Shown: positions 8,430 through 19,471, counted from the stretch's first letter. The stretch is 64,000 nt of DNA from Lapidilactobacillus luobeiensis (GCF_024345205.1 NZ_BROC01000009.1:1-64000); one strand, 5' to 3'. Numbers and translations are program-made. Notes: generated by a model from the sequence alone, not told the origin.

Positions 8430-9074
8430 ATGAAAAAATTTATGGCTTTTGATACGCCGCTGTTTCGCCTTATGACACGGGTCTATCAAATCTTAATGAT
8501 CGATCTGCTATTCTTGGTATTCTCGATCCCCGTGGTCACGATCGGCGCGGCTTATACTGCGGCTTATCAAGCGTTCTTCCGCATCAAAGCTAAGGAAGAC
8601 AGTTATTTGATCCAGAACTACTGGCATGATTTCAAAAGTAATTTCAAACAGGCGACAGAACTGTGGCTGGCGATCTTGGTGATTTTATTCGGCTTGTACT
8701 TGGTCGCGCAACGATTCGCGCATCAGCAGAATATGATCGTTTTACTGCTGATCGCGGTGGTCACAACATTTATCGCGTTGACCAGCGTCTTCGCCTTTCC
8801 ACTATTGGGCCACTATCAGAATAAATTAAAAGTACATCTGCAAAATGCGGTATACATGAGCCTACATGAAGTCGGCGCGGGGATCTTGATTTTTATGTTG
8901 AATCTGGTTTTGATCCTTGTTTTACCGTTGTACGTGCCTAAATTGTTATTTCTTTGGCTCTTTATGGGGTCTGGTTTCGCTATCTTTATGGGGAGTCAGG
9001 TATTGCTACGGGTCTTTGCGAAGTATCAGCCCGATGATCCGCAAAATGATGTAAAAGGGGGTAATTCAAATTAA
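8430..9074 (+). CDS. YesL family (DUF624) membrane protein
   Basis: Encodes a 214-residue integral membrane protein. It has four to five hydrophobic helices and the N-terminal DUF624 pattern (FRLMTRVYQILMIDLLFLVF). YesL-like proteins are found next to LplABC-type sugar transporters and hydrolases, but their biochemical role is not established. Here it sits between the transporter and the ROK kinase, and its stop codon overlaps the probable start of the kinase gene. ATG 8430 follows a GGAGTGGATGAAAG region. A role in transport or folding is only an inference from context. Confidence 0.8.
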   Translation: MKKFMAFDTPLFRLMTRVYQILMIDLLFLVFSIPVVTIGAAYTAAYQAFFRIKAKEDSYLIQNYWHDFKSNFKQATELWLAILVILFGLYLVAQRFAHQQNMIVLLLIAVVTTFIALTSVFAFPLLGHYQNKLKVHLQNAVYMSLHEVGAGILIFMLNLVLILVLPLYVPKLLFLWLFMGSGFAIFMGSQVLLRVFAKYQPDDPQNDVKGGNSN

Positions 9075-10005
9075 AACCTATATTAGTTTTGACATTGGCG
9101 GCACGACCATTAAATATGGGGTGGTCGATGAGCAGGGCGTGATCTTAGAAAAGTCAGCACTGCCCACGGCAACGACCGCGCCAGCTATTCTGAATGATCT
9201 GCACCAAGTCATCGAATCATATACTGAGAAATATCAGCCTGAGGGCATCGGGGTCTCGATCCCAGGGATCGTTCAAAAAAACGGCTTCCTCACGACGGCT
9301 GGCGCGATCCGCAGTCTTTACGGCTTTGACCTTAAAGCGGCGTTGATGAAATTGACCAAGCTACCGATCCATATCGACAACGATGCAAATACGGCGGCGA
9401 TCGCGGAACAATGGATCGGGAGTGCGCGCGGCTGTGAGAATTACCTATGTTTGGTTTTAGGTACTGGTTTTGGTGGCGGGATCGTGATCAATGATCAGAT
9501 CTATCGCGGGGCTCATGGCATGGCCGGTGAATTTGGCTGGATGGTCACTAAAGAGATCGACCTGACTCAAGATCTGGAAGCGAAGAGCTTGAATCAAAGC
9601 AGCGCGATCGTCGGCGGTCTGTGCCGTCAATATACGTTAGCGCGGCAACAGATCGAGCCGGATTATCCGGGGACGCAAGACGCGCGGGAGATCCTGACCG
9701 CGGCGAAACAAGGCGAGAAATTGGCGCGGGTTACTTTGGACAACTTTTATTATGATCTGGGCATCGGGATCATTGATCTGATGGCTTGCTTTGATCCAGA
9801 AGTTGTCTTGGTCGGCGGTGGGATCAGTGTCAACCAAGAATTTGTGACCGAACTAGTGGCCACGGTCAATGATTTAAAAATGCGGCATCAAAGTCTAAAT
9901 CGAATCCATGATTTGATCGATATCCCCGTTAAACCGGCTAAGTTGGTCAACGATGCTGGTTTGGTCGGCGCAGCTTATCAAATCATGAAAGAAATCGCGA
10001 GGTGA
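9070..10005 (+). CDS. ROK family sugar kinase with apparent ATT start codon
   Basis: Encodes about 311 residues if translation begins at ATT 9070. The N-terminal phosphate-binding motif FDIGGTTIKYG lies upstream of the first conventional start codon (GTG 9121), and there is no ATG/GTG/TTG in frame ahead of it. GGGGG (9057-9061) lies 8 bases before ATT 9070, an ideal distance. The reading begins K-T-Y-I-S-F-D, as in normal ROK kinases. Further motifs are IDNDANTAA, the VLGTGFGGGIV loop and VLVGGGIS. ROK members here usually phosphorylate glucose or related sugars. The zinc-binding Cys cluster of glucokinase/Nag-type ROKs is not obvious. Starting at GTG 9121 would delete the ATP-binding motif. 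Confidence 0.8.
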   Translation: MKTYISFDIGGTTIKYGVVDEQGVILEKSALPTATTAPAILNDLHQVIESYTEKYQPEGIGVSIPGIVQKNGFLTTAGAIRSLYGFDLKAALMKLTKLPIHIDNDANTAAIAEQWIGSARGCENYLCLVLGTGFGGGIVINDQIYRGAHGMAGEFGWMVTKEIDLTQDLEAKSLNQSSAIVGGLCRQYTLARQQIEPDYPGTQDAREILTAAKQGEKLARVTLDNFYYDLGIGIIDLMACFDPEVVLVGGGISVNQEFVTELVATVNDLKMRHQSLNRIHDLIDIPVKPAKLVNDAGLVGAAYQIMKEIAR

Positions 10006-10012
10006 TCAAGCC

Positions 10013-11581
10013 ATGATCGAACATTTTTTAAGAACGAATGGTCAAGATATTGAAACGGACCAAGGCCAGAAGATCCTGCTTAAAGGGTGGGGCATCGGGA
10101 ATTGGTTATTGACAGAAGGTTACATGTGGGATGTGCGCGGTCAGCGTTTTGATCGACCGCGGCGGATCAGTCAAGTGATCAGTGAGTTGATCGAACCTGA
10201 CGCGAGTGCGACGTTTTGGCGTCAATATCGGGAGATCTATTTCACGGAAGCGGATGTAAAGTATATCCACGACCAGGGCTACAACTCGATCCGAATCCCG
10301 TTCAACGCCAGCTTGTTTTTGGACGATCAGGGCGAGTTTGCGCCGCAACAGTTGGCGTTATTGGACCAAGTGATCGCGTGGGCCAAACGGTATGATCTCT
10401 ATGTTTGGTTAGATATGCATGGCGCGCCTGGTGGTCAAACCGGCGCGAACATCGACGATTCTGTCGCCGATGTGCCCAACTTGTTCATCGTTCCGGAATA
10501 TTGGCGCCAAGGTCTACTGATCTGGCAAAAATTAGCCGAACATTATCATGATGAACCGGCGGTCGCAGGCTATGATTTGCTCAATGAGCCGATCAGACCA
10601 GGCACGAGTCAATTACAGGATTTTGATTATTTGTTACCAAAACTGGCGCAATTTTATGAAGAAGCGATCGAGGTGATCCGCGCGACTGGTTCACAACAAC
10701 TGGTTTCTTTGGAAGGGTATCATTGGGCTAGTGACCCTAGTGTTTTTGTTAAAAAATTCGATGATCAAATGGTCATTCATTTCCATCGTTATGGTGTCTT
10801 TCCTGATCAAGCGACCTTAGCCGACTTTTTACAGATCAGAGCGCAATATAATGTGCCGCTGTGGTTAGGTGAGACCGGGGAGAATACCCCATTGTGGTTT
10901 GCTGGCATGGCCAAACTTTGCCAAGAGAACAATATCAGTTATCATTTCTGGCCTTACAAGAAAATGGGCAAGTACAACAGTTGCGTGACTATTGAAAAGC
11001 CTGCCGGTTGGGACAGCATCCAGCATTATGTCGATACTGGTGAGCGGCCTGATCAGGCGACCTGCCAACGTTTGTTCGCTGAATTTTTAGAAAACGCCGC
11101 TTGGACGAATTGTACGAAAAACCAAGCGATCGATCGGCAATTGTTATTACAGCCACCTTATCGCTTAGCGGCGACGAGTTTTGATGATGGCCCAGCTGGA
11201 GCGCAAGGCTTGACTGCTCGGAATAATTATCTTGGTATTCGTCAGGGGACCAATATCGATATTCAAAAAGCAACGGCTGGGTTCAAAAAGGCTTTTACTT
11301 TCGATATCGGCTACGATGACGATCAAGTGCACCTTCACGAGCAGGAATGGGTGGCTTTCACATTCAACGCGACTGAGTCTGGTCAGCTACTGAAGCTACA
11401 AGGGGATCCATTGGCGTCTGGAACTTTGACAGTTACGGAAAACGATCAATATCCCCGTTCGGTCACGTTCCAGCGTGGGATCGCCACGATCGAGCTCCAC
11501 GCGTTTGCAAAAAATACGGTCCGTTTACAAGCAACAACGAGTCCGATCATGTTAAAAGAATTGGTTTTGACCTCTGAATAG
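10013..11581 (+). CDS. Glycoside hydrolase family 5 (beta-glucanase/beta-glucosidase-like)
   Basis: Encodes 522 residues without a signal peptide, so it probably acts in the cytoplasm on imported oligosaccharides. The GH5 barrel spans about residues 15-375. The acid/base is Glu192 in YDLLNEP and the nucleophile is Glu287 in WLGETGENT. IRIPFNASLF and WLDMHGAPGGQTG are further family blocks, and the overall pattern resembles exo-beta-1,3-glucanase-like members. The last ~130 residues look like a beta-sandwich accessory domain. The gene follows the ROK kinase by 7 bp and precedes the GH1 gene. Exact linkage specificity is inferred. Confidence 0.85.
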   Translation: MIEHFLRTNGQDIETDQGQKILLKGWGIGNWLLTEGYMWDVRGQRFDRPRRISQVISELIEPDASATFWRQYREIYFTEADVKYIHDQGYNSIRIPFNASLFLDDQGEFAPQQLALLDQVIAWAKRYDLYVWLDMHGAPGGQTGANIDDSVADVPNLFIVPEYWRQGLLIWQKLAEHYHDEPAVAGYDLLNEPIRPGTSQLQDFDYLLPKLAQFYEEAIEVIRATGSQQLVSLEGYHWASDPSVFVKKFDDQMVIHFHRYGVFPDQATLADFLQIRAQYNVPLWLGETGENTPLWFAGMAKLCQENNISYHFWPYKKMGKYNSCVTIEKPAGWDSIQHYVDTGERPDQATCQRLFAEFLENAAWTNCTKNQAIDRQLLLQPPYRLAATSFDDGPAGAQGLTARNNYLGIRQGTNIDIQKATAGFKKAFTFDIGYDDDQVHLHEQEWVAFTFNATESGQLLKLQGDPLASGTLTVTENDQYPRSVTFQRGIATIELHAFAKNTVRLQATTSPIMLKELVLTSE

Positions 11582-11634
11582 TAAAAAAGTGGTAAGATTA
11601 AGTAATATTTAGTAAAAAATAGAAAGAGGTTTGA

Positions 11635-13071
<1,437 letters not shown>

Positions 13072-13163
13072 CGCAGGGATCACGAACGATTTAGCAAAAG
13101 TAGTTTAGTGTTCGTGAGTTGAGTTAGCTTGGCTTCAGGAAAGACTAAAATCAAGCATCATCA

Positions 13164-13200
13164 AGGGTGGGATCAGACGCGTGCTGACCACCCTTTACTT
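13164..13200 (+). terminator. Weak terminator-like hairpin
   Basis: AAGGGTGG (13164-13171) pairs with CCACCCTT (13189-13196), followed by TTACTTT, between the GH1 and GH3 genes. Confidence 0.5.
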
Positions 13201-13299
13201 TGGTCTAAATCTTGGCGACGCAGTATTTTGGTTTGGGCGTTCGCTAAGTTTAGAACTGAGAAAAGTAAATGATCATTAAAAAAGAGAGTAGGGTAGAAA

Positions 13300-15447
13300 A
13301 TGGAACAAACTGCAATCAAACAGTTGCTCGAACAAATGTCAGTCCAAGAAAAAGTAGCGCAATTGAGTCAACTGACGCCGCAATTTCTGGGCCGTGAGCA
13401 AGGCGTGATCACCGGACCTTTAGCTGATTTTCCCGATGGAGAAACTTATCTGAATGGGCTGGGTTCTGTTTTAGGGACCACTGATCGTGAGGAAGTCATC
13501 GCGATCCAAAAAGAACATTTAGCTCATGATCGCTTGAAGATCCCACTGATTTTTATGCAAGATGTGATCCATGGTTATCGCACGATTTTTCCGATCCCCT
13601 TGGGTTTAGGAAGCACGTTTGATCCTGAGTTGGTCGAAATACTGGCCCATGCCGCTGGCGCTGAGGCGGCGCAAGCAGGGATCAATGTGACTTTTTCACC
13701 GATGGCTGATCTGGTCCGTGACGCACGTTGGGGGCGGGTCATGGAGAGTACTGGTGAGGATTCTTATTTGAACAGTGTTTTGGCCGCAGCGATGGTTCGT
13801 GGGTATCAAGGGGCGCCCGCTGATCTGGCGACTGATTTCAGTAGGATCGCCGCTTGTGTCAAACACTTCGTCGGCTATGGCGCCGCGGAAGCGGGACGAG
13901 ATTATGATACCGTCGATCTTTCACGCTTAGCCTTGGCCCAAGACTATTTACCTGCCTTTGCGGCGGCGATCGACGCCGGCGCGAAATTGGTGATGCCAGC
14001 TTTTACCTTGTTCGAGGGTGTGCCAGCGGCCGCGAATCATTTCTTGATCCAGCAGGTTTTGCGGGAACAATTGCATTTTGATGGGACGGTCATTTCTGAT
14101 TGGGGCGCGCTCCGCGAATTGGTGAGTCATGGTGTGGCCGCCGATCTGACCAAAGCCAGTGAGAAGGCGTTCAACGCCGGCGTGGATATGGATATGATGT
14201 CGGGGGCTTATTTGACTGGACTGACGACCTTGATCAAAAACGGCCAGATCGCGGAATCTTTAGTTGATCAAGCTGTCCTGCGGATCCTGACGCTGAAGAA
14301 TGATCTCGGCTTGTTTGAACATCCTTATCGCCAAGTCGCGACCGCCTTGGTAGCGCCAGAGAGCGCGCCGACGCAAGCAACTCGTGCATTAGCTTATCAA
14401 GCCGCTGTCGCCAGTACGGTTTTATTGAAAAATGAACAGATCTTGCCGTTGTCAGAGAAATGTCGCTTAGCCGTGACGGGTCCTTTCGCCGATACTGGCG
14501 CTTTATTAGGTAGTTGGCATTGTCAAGGTCGCTACGAAGATACCGTCACTGTGCTGACAGGTTTACAGCAACAGTTCGAGCAGGTAACGGTTTTGCCAGC
14601 GCCAGTTTCTGCGGATCCGGCTGATTATAACGAGGTCGACGCGATCTTGGTCACATTAGGTGAACGGGAGAACGCAACGGGTGAGGCCTCGAGCCAAGCC
14701 GATCTATCCTTACCACCAGACCAGATTGCTTTGGTCAAAGCCTTGAAGCAAACGGGCAAGCCGATCATCGCGGTCATCTTCTCAGGGCGGCCCCTAGTTT
14801 TAACCGCGATCTTGCCTGAGGTCACCGCTTTGTTTTACGCATGGTACCCTGGTACTGAAGGGGGCACGGCTTTGGCGGCGTTATTACGAGGCCAGGCGCT
14901 GCCTCAAGGACGCTTGGCGATGACATTGCCGCGAGCGACAGGTCAAACGCCGCTTTATTACAACAAATTGCGCGTGGGTCGGCCGGCGAATCAAGCCAAT
15001 ACGATCAAATATAGCAGCCGTTTTATGGACGTGGCTAATGGCGGTCTGTTTGATTTCGGTTTCGGCCTCGGTTACAGCCCGGTCAGTTATACCGCGCCGC
15101 ACTTCACGCAGGCGCAGGCTACAATGACTATGCCGGCGCAAATCACGACTACCGTCACGAATACTGGCGACTATCCAACAATCGAAACGGTCCAGTGTTA
15201 CCTCAGCCTAACAAATACAGAAGTCGTCCGGCCGCAACGGCAATTATGCCATTGGCAAAAAGTCACACTGGCACCTGGCGCCAGTACAACCGTTAAATTT
15301 GACTTGACCGCGGCGGATCTGGCTTATGTCCACAGCGATTTACAGCGGCGCACTGATGAGGGACCGTTCCAAGTTTATGTCGGCCCCAACTCGCAAACTG
15401 AACTCAGCGCCCAAGGGACATTTAACGCCAGCACCAGCCCAAAATAG
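13300..15447 (+). CDS. Glycoside hydrolase family 3 beta-glucosidase
   Basis: Encodes 715 residues in the BglX/BglB architecture: an N-terminal TIM barrel, then an alpha/beta sandwich and a C-terminal fibronectin-type III-like domain (about residues 610-700). The nucleophile is Asp267 in VISDWGAL. The KHFVGYGAAEAGRDY block is also typical. No signal peptide is present, which fits intracellular removal of terminal beta-glucose from imported oligosaccharides. A GAGAGTAGGGT region precedes ATG 13300. The last gene of the glucan locus, it is closed by a strong terminator at 15526. Confidence 0.9.
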   Translation: MEQTAIKQLLEQMSVQEKVAQLSQLTPQFLGREQGVITGPLADFPDGETYLNGLGSVLGTTDREEVIAIQKEHLAHDRLKIPLIFMQDVIHGYRTIFPIPLGLGSTFDPELVEILAHAAGAEAAQAGINVTFSPMADLVRDARWGRVMESTGEDSYLNSVLAAAMVRGYQGAPADLATDFSRIAACVKHFVGYGAAEAGRDYDTVDLSRLALAQDYLPAFAAAIDAGAKLVMPAFTLFEGVPAAANHFLIQQVLREQLHFDGTVISDWGALRELVSHGVAADLTKASEKAFNAGVDMDMMSGAYLTGLTTLIKNGQIAESLVDQAVLRILTLKNDLGLFEHPYRQVATALVAPESAPTQATRALAYQAAVASTVLLKNEQILPLSEKCRLAVTGPFADTGALLGSWHCQGRYEDTVTVLTGLQQQFEQVTVLPAPVSADPADYNEVDAILVTLGERENATGEASSQADLSLPPDQIALVKALKQTGKPIIAVIFSGRPLVLTAILPEVTALFYAWYPGTEGGTALAALLRGQALPQGRLAMTLPRATGQTPLYYNKLRVGRPANQANTIKYSSRFMDVANGGLFDFGFGLGYSPVSYTAPHFTQAQATMTMPAQITTTVTNTGDYPTIETVQCYLSLTNTEVVRPQRQLCHWQKVTLAPGASTTVKFDLTAADLAYVHSDLQRRTDEGPFQVYVGPNSQTELSAQGTFNASTSPK

Positions 15448-15525
15448 TGAACTGAGTTTTTTTACAACCGTTACTCAAAGCCAAAATTCATTCTTGAGTG
15501 TTAAGTGATCGATCTCAAAACAAAA

Positions 15526-15568
15526 CAAGATCCCCCGCGCAAGTCAATCTGCGCGGGGGATCTTGTTT
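15526..15568 (+). terminator. Intrinsic terminator after the GH3 gene
   Basis: CAAGATCCCCCGCGCA (15526-15541) and TGCGCGGGGGATCTTG (15550-15565) form a perfect 16-bp stem followed by TTTAA. Confidence 0.9.
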
Positions 15569-16180
15569 AAGGGGAGGAGTCCGCGTCGCCAGCCAGGCAA
15601 TGCGGAAAAATGAAGAAATTTGGGTGGGCTTGGTGGGCAAACCAAGCCCACCTGTGGTGATCACTAGCGGGCAACTAGGAGCACCTAGGTTTAGGGTTTT
15701 ATTTAGGATTGGCGCAAGGGTTTCTAGAACATCTTGGCGATGCTTAGAAACTGTGGTTGATTCATGGGCATCATCTCTTTCGTTTTGCTATGTTCTTAGA
15801 ATAGCGGATAATCGTGAAGCGTTCGTGATTGGTTTGGGTCAGTTTTCCGATAAAATGATGAACAAATTGTGATGGTTTTTTCTTGACTACGGAAAAAGCT
15901 ATTAAGGTCCAATGAAGGCACTTTTCCCTGGCTGCTTTTTTGTCGGATTTGGACCGCACCAATTTGAGAAAACGGTTGCTTTTTTGGCTAGAAAGCGCTT
16001 TAATTAGAATTGGATCACTATCTTTAGGAGGTCAAATTTGATGGTATGGGCACGGGATGTGAATACTTAACGGTGATCAGCAATCAACTGATGCTTTTCG
16101 TGAGGCGATCAGAGACGATCGAAGAAATAGGTAGCAACTAAATCAGCAAAATTCCTGAAAGTTGCCCTGTTTTTATCAGT
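15569..16180. other. Gene-free host region upstream of the transposon, with hairpins and a cre-like site
   Basis: No convincing gene is seen. GGTGGGCTTGGT (15623-15634) and ACCAAGCCCACC (15641-15652) form a perfect 12-bp hairpin. GTTTCTA (15720-15726) pairs with TAGAAAC (15745-15751). A GAAAGCGCTTTA motif near 15990 resembles a cre site and is followed by AGGAGG and an 8-codon ORF. The region may be the remains of a gene or leader disrupted before the Tn916-type insertion. Confidence 0.5.
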
Positions 16181-16206
16181 AAACAAAGTATAAATTTCTA
16201 ATTATC
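16181..16206. repeat. Tn916-type right terminal inverted repeat (int end)
   Basis: Starts AAACAAAGTATAAATTTCTA and matches the opposite terminus at roughly 15 of the first 21 positions. Host sequence ends in TTTTTATCAGT just outside; the last six bases may be a coupling sequence. Confidence 0.75.
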
Positions 16207-16327
16207 TTTTTATATTTTCTTAAATGCTCGTAAAGCCTTATTCTATGTGCTTTCGAGTATTTTTACTGTAGGAAGATACTTCACGTTTCTTTGCATATTT
16301 CCTCATGTCTTAGCTGTCAGAAGTGGT

Positions 16328-16346
16328 AAATAAGTAGTAAATTCAT
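16328..16346. repeat. Int arm-binding repeat at the right end
   Basis: AAGTAGTAAATT matches the DR-2 direct repeats bound by the N-terminal domain of Tn916 integrase. The same repeat occurs twice at the other end near 34117-34141. Confidence 0.7.
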
Positions 16347-16354
16347 TTGTACTA

Positions 16355-17572
16355 CTAAGCAACAAGACGCTCCTGTTGCTTCTCTTTATTCAAGCGTTTC
16401 ATTTCTGCCATTGCAGAATCGAATGTTGCATGTGCGTAATAGTTCAGCGTCATGGCTATATTAGCATGTCCCATAATGTACTGTAATGCCTTTGGATTCA
16501 TTCCTGCATTTGCATAGTTGGTACAGAATGTATGTCGCAAACTATGTGGAGTGATGTGTGGCAATTTATCCTCGTTATACTTATTGTATTTCTTAACAAG
16601 ACCTTTCATCATGCCGTTGTAATCACTTGCCACTTTTGGATAGTTCTTTCTATTAAGAAAGAGGAAATCACTATATCCATCAATCTCAACACGCTTATCA
16701 TTCTTTCGATTCGCTAACACTCGCTTAAATGCTTGATAGGCTTCTTCAACCATAGGAACTTGACGTTCGCCACTTTTGGTCTTTGGTGTTTCAATGTAGT
16801 ACCCAATTTCAGTATCTCTCAATAGCTGATGGTCTATATTGACAAGACGATTCTCAAAATCTAAATCTGGAAGTGTCAAACCACCAAACTCTGAAATACG
16901 AAGACCTGTTTTTAAGAGTATCAGAATTTCATCATAATTTTTGCTGTAGGTTTTATCAGCTTTTGCAAAGGCTAACAGTTTTTCTTCCTGTTCTTCTGTT
17001 AGTACGGTCTTAGGGACAGTATCATCATCAAGAACTGCTTTCAGTTGAAAGTCAAATGGATTCTTCCGAACACAATCATCTTGTATAGCAATATAGAATG
17101 AAGCCTTTAAAGAACGTTTGTAGTTATTGATGGTTTGATAAGCATAACCATTTTCACTCATTCTAATAGCCCATTCTTTAGCGTCTGATGGCTTAATACT
17201 GTCAATACTTCTTACACCTAACTTGTCTTTCTTCAAAATATCCATAAGATATTTGCGTCCAGTTTCAGTGTTTTTTCTAACCTTTGGTCTTTGAGCGTTC
17301 TGTTTTGCGTAAAGCTGGCAGAGTGTCATTTTCTTTCCTACAACATCAATACCATCATGAATGTCTTTCTGTAACTCTGCGATTTTCTCTCTAAGTGAGA
17401 TACAATCACGCTTTCCTGCTGGTACTCGGTCTGTAGCCACAAGTTTCCACGAGTAAACAAATTGCGGTTCTCCAAATGAATCTATATATTTGTATAAGTA
17501 TCTTCCGTCTTTTCGTTGGCTCTCTCCAGTCTTTAAGATTCGACCTTTATTGTCACGTCTTTTTTCTGACAT
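16355..17572 (-). CDS. int: Tn916 tyrosine integrase
   Basis: Encodes 405 residues, the exact Tn916 Int length. The N-terminal arm-binding domain recognises the DR-2 repeats at the element ends. The core-binding and catalytic domain follows, with the tyrosine recombinase residues visible: Arg in TGLRISEFGG, the HSLRHT box and the nucleophilic Tyr in MTLNYYAH near residue 379. It excises and integrates the element through AT-rich coupling sequences. GGAAAGGAG precedes the ATG at 17572. Xis lies immediately upstream in the same direction. Confidence 0.97.
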   Translation of the reverse strand: MSEKRRDNKGRILKTGESQRKDGRYLYKYIDSFGEPQFVYSWKLVATDRVPAGKRDCISLREKIAELQKDIHDGIDVVGKKMTLCQLYAKQNAQRPKVRKNTETGRKYLMDILKKDKLGVRSIDSIKPSDAKEWAIRMSENGYAYQTINNYKRSLKASFYIAIQDDCVRKNPFDFQLKAVLDDDTVPKTVLTEEQEEKLLAFAKADKTYSKNYDEILILLKTGLRISEFGGLTLPDLDFENRLVNIDHQLLRDTEIGYYIETPKTKSGERQVPMVEEAYQAFKRVLANRKNDKRVEIDGYSDFLFLNRKNYPKVASDYNGMMKGLVKKYNKYNEDKLPHITPHSLRHTFCTNYANAGMNPKALQYIMGHANIAMTLNYYAHATFDSAMAEMKRLNKEKQQERLVA

Positions 17573-17653
17573 GGCATTTGCTCCTTTCCTTTATGGAAAG
17601 AGCCTTGATACGACTTAATACTATTTTATCATATACAAGACCCTTTGGCGACG

Positions 17654-17857
17654 CTAGATTGCGTCCAATGTATCTATAATTTTTTCAAATTGTTTTCGTT
17701 TAATCTGAATACGATTGCCATTCATAATCAGCCAATTTGCATTTTTATTTTCCTCTGCCAAGCGTCGTAGCTTGTTTTCGCCAATACGAAAATATTTTGA
17801 CGCTTCTTCAATGGTTAGGGTATAACGTTCCCAAATAGGAATGTCAGTCTGCTTCAT
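17654..17857 (-). CDS. xis: Tn916 excisionase
   Basis: Encodes 67 residues with a winged-helix MerR-like DNA-binding fold ([20 protein letters not shown]). Length and position match Tn916 Xis, which bends the ends and promotes excision by Int. GGAAAGGAGG sits just upstream of the ATG. It lies 81 bp upstream of int. Confidence 0.95.
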
Positions 17858-18317
17858 AAAATCCTCCTTTCCAAATCACTTATTTGGATTTCATAAAAGT
17901 TGTTTTACCAGCAATCGAACAGCTTTAGCAAAGCTCACGGGAGTTCCACCCCTGCATGGTTCTCATGTAGCCATACTCATTGCCTGCGACGGTTTTATCA
18001 CGCTCGGACTATTGACTGTATGGGAGTATCATTATCACGATAAGAATGTCGTTGCAGGCAATCCTGCTAAAGATTGCTTCTCGGATCACTAACATGAATC
18101 GCTCGCTATCTTTATAAGATAGGTCATGGCGGTTAGTTCCGTTGGCTCTTTTCTTATCGAAACGTATTCGATTACTTTTATTCAGTTTTCAAAGAACAAT
18201 GGCTCGTTAGCCTATCAAAACACATTGAAAGCTCAATATGCTTTGGTGGAATAACAAACCTCCCTGTTCGGGAAGCGTGGAATGGTTTAGCACGCTTCCA
18301 CGAAAGGAGAGAGGATA
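17858..18317. other. Tn916 interval between xis and orf8
   Basis: This stretch has no well-supported gene. A plus-strand 83-codon frame (17841-18092) overlaps the start of xis antisense and corresponds in position to the doubtful Tn916 'orf5'; it has no good ribosome site and I do not call it. The rest contains short inverted repeats, including CGTGGAATGG/GCACGCTTCCACG-type bases near 18280-18302, directly downstream of orf8. Confidence 0.6.
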
Positions 18318-18548
18318 TTACTTAATTTCAAATGACAAAATCTTTGTAATCAGTCTGGTTTCCATTCTTCCACGTAAGACTTCATCAACGACCATACTTT
18401 GATTGCCATATTCATCTTTCATAAGTCGTAGGGAACGCTTCGTTATGTACCCTCTGTAATGATGTAGAATCTGGTTAATCGCTTCGGTATCGCCATCTGT
18501 TGCCTTTACAATGAGAGGAAAGGGAATCATAGGATATTGTGTTTTCAT
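18318..18548 (-). CDS. orf8: Tn916 Orf8, small helix-turn-helix regulator
   Basis: Encodes 76 residues of the helix-turn-helix family found in Tn916 (MIPFPLIVKATDGDTEAINQ...). Its ATG overlaps the stop of orf7 by four bases, so the two are translationally coupled. In Tn916 the Orf7-Orf8 transcript drives expression of xis, int and, after circularisation, the transfer genes. The protein's exact role is not established. Confidence 0.9.
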   Translation of the reverse strand: MKTQYPMIPFPLIVKATDGDTEAINQILHHYRGYITKRSLRLMKDEYGNQSMVVDEVLRGRMETRLITKILSFEIK

Positions 18549-18967
18549 TCTTCAAATTCCTCCATAAACTTTTTAATTAAGGCTAGTCCACTGGTTCTAT
18601 GCCGATAGACAGTAGAACGGTTCAATTTCAACAGGTCTGCAATTTCTGAATCGCTCATGTCCATAAAGTAAAACAGCAGTAGAATTTCACGTTTCTTGTC
18701 TGGCAACTCACGTAATGCTTCACTCAACAAATCATTTTCAACGCCTACTGATAACCCATTGAGTGTAAAAATCTGAAAGTCAGTTGAATAGTTATCTGTT
18801 GTCGCAAACTGGCTAACAAGATAATCGCCAACATCCGAAAAGGACACCTCACGCTTTGCAATCCTTGAAAGATAAAGCATATAATTCTTTCGCTCGTCTT
18901 CCATAGCACGTTTACAGATATAGTCAAACTGATTTTCTATTGTGGTCTGAAAAGAAGATGGTTTCAT
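18545..18967 (-). CDS. orf7: Tn916 Orf7, sigma-70-like regulator
   Basis: Encodes 140 residues when begun at ATG 18967 (MKPSSFQTT...), which follows AAAGGGGGTGAG. An in-frame ATG three codons upstream is less well placed. The C-terminal half is a sigma region 4 helix-turn-helix (LPDKKREILLLFYFMDMSDS, then EIADLLKLNRSTVYRHR). In Tn916 it is a positive regulator whose transcription increases when tet(M) transcription reads through. Confidence 0.93.
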   Translation of the reverse strand: MKPSSFQTTIENQFDYICKRAMEDERKNYMLYLSRIAKREVSFSDVGDYLVSQFATTDNYSTDFQIFTLNGLSVGVENDLLSEALRELPDKKREILLLFYFMDMSDSEIADLLKLNRSTVYRHRTSGLALIKKFMEEFEE

Positions 18968-19471
18968 GTTTCTCACCCCCTTTCTGTCTAGGAAAGGAAG
19001 TGAGCCTTGCTCGTTTATCTCCTTTCACTCTTAGTCCCAATGTGAAAGGGGGATTTGTTGCATTACTGATAAATAAACTTTGTAAAAAAGTTCTGAATAG
19101 CCAAAAAAGCATATAAACAGATTTATTTCTCTGTTTACATGCTTCTGTTATTCTATCTATATGATTTATAAAACCACATTGGTGGACGTACTTATCTATT
19201 GCAGATAGACGACTTTTTTTGACAAGAACCCAATGTAAGGAAATTTATTGTATATGATGTACTTCATGGCGACGTTGACCTCCAACAAACCGCCATTTGG
19301 AAGTAATATACAATATTTTAACAGCGTAAATAGCACTACCATATAACGGTTTTTTTTATTGGCGTTTAGTAGTGCTTTTTATTAAATATAAACCTATAAA
19401 CCATATAACACGTTTTTCTATACCTGTTTTTAATTCAGTAGGAACAATAAAATGTATAGAGGTGGTCTACT
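18968..19471. other. Divergent regulatory interval between orf7 and orf9
   Basis: About 500 bp without a credible gene. It carries the promoter regions of orf7 (leftward) and orf9 (rightward). A hairpin-rich part near 19340-19385 has CACTACCATATAAC and a GGCGTTTAGTAGTG counterpart followed by T residues. This matches the regulatory interval of Tn916. Confidence 0.6.

Noticed and set aside
15771-15962. 63-codon basic ORF on the minus strand
   Set aside because: No ribosome site and no recognised motif. A transposase remnant was considered but cannot be supported.
17841-18092. Tn916 'orf5' frame on the plus strand
   Set aside because: Overlaps xis antisense and has no good ribosome site; mentioned only as part of the interval.
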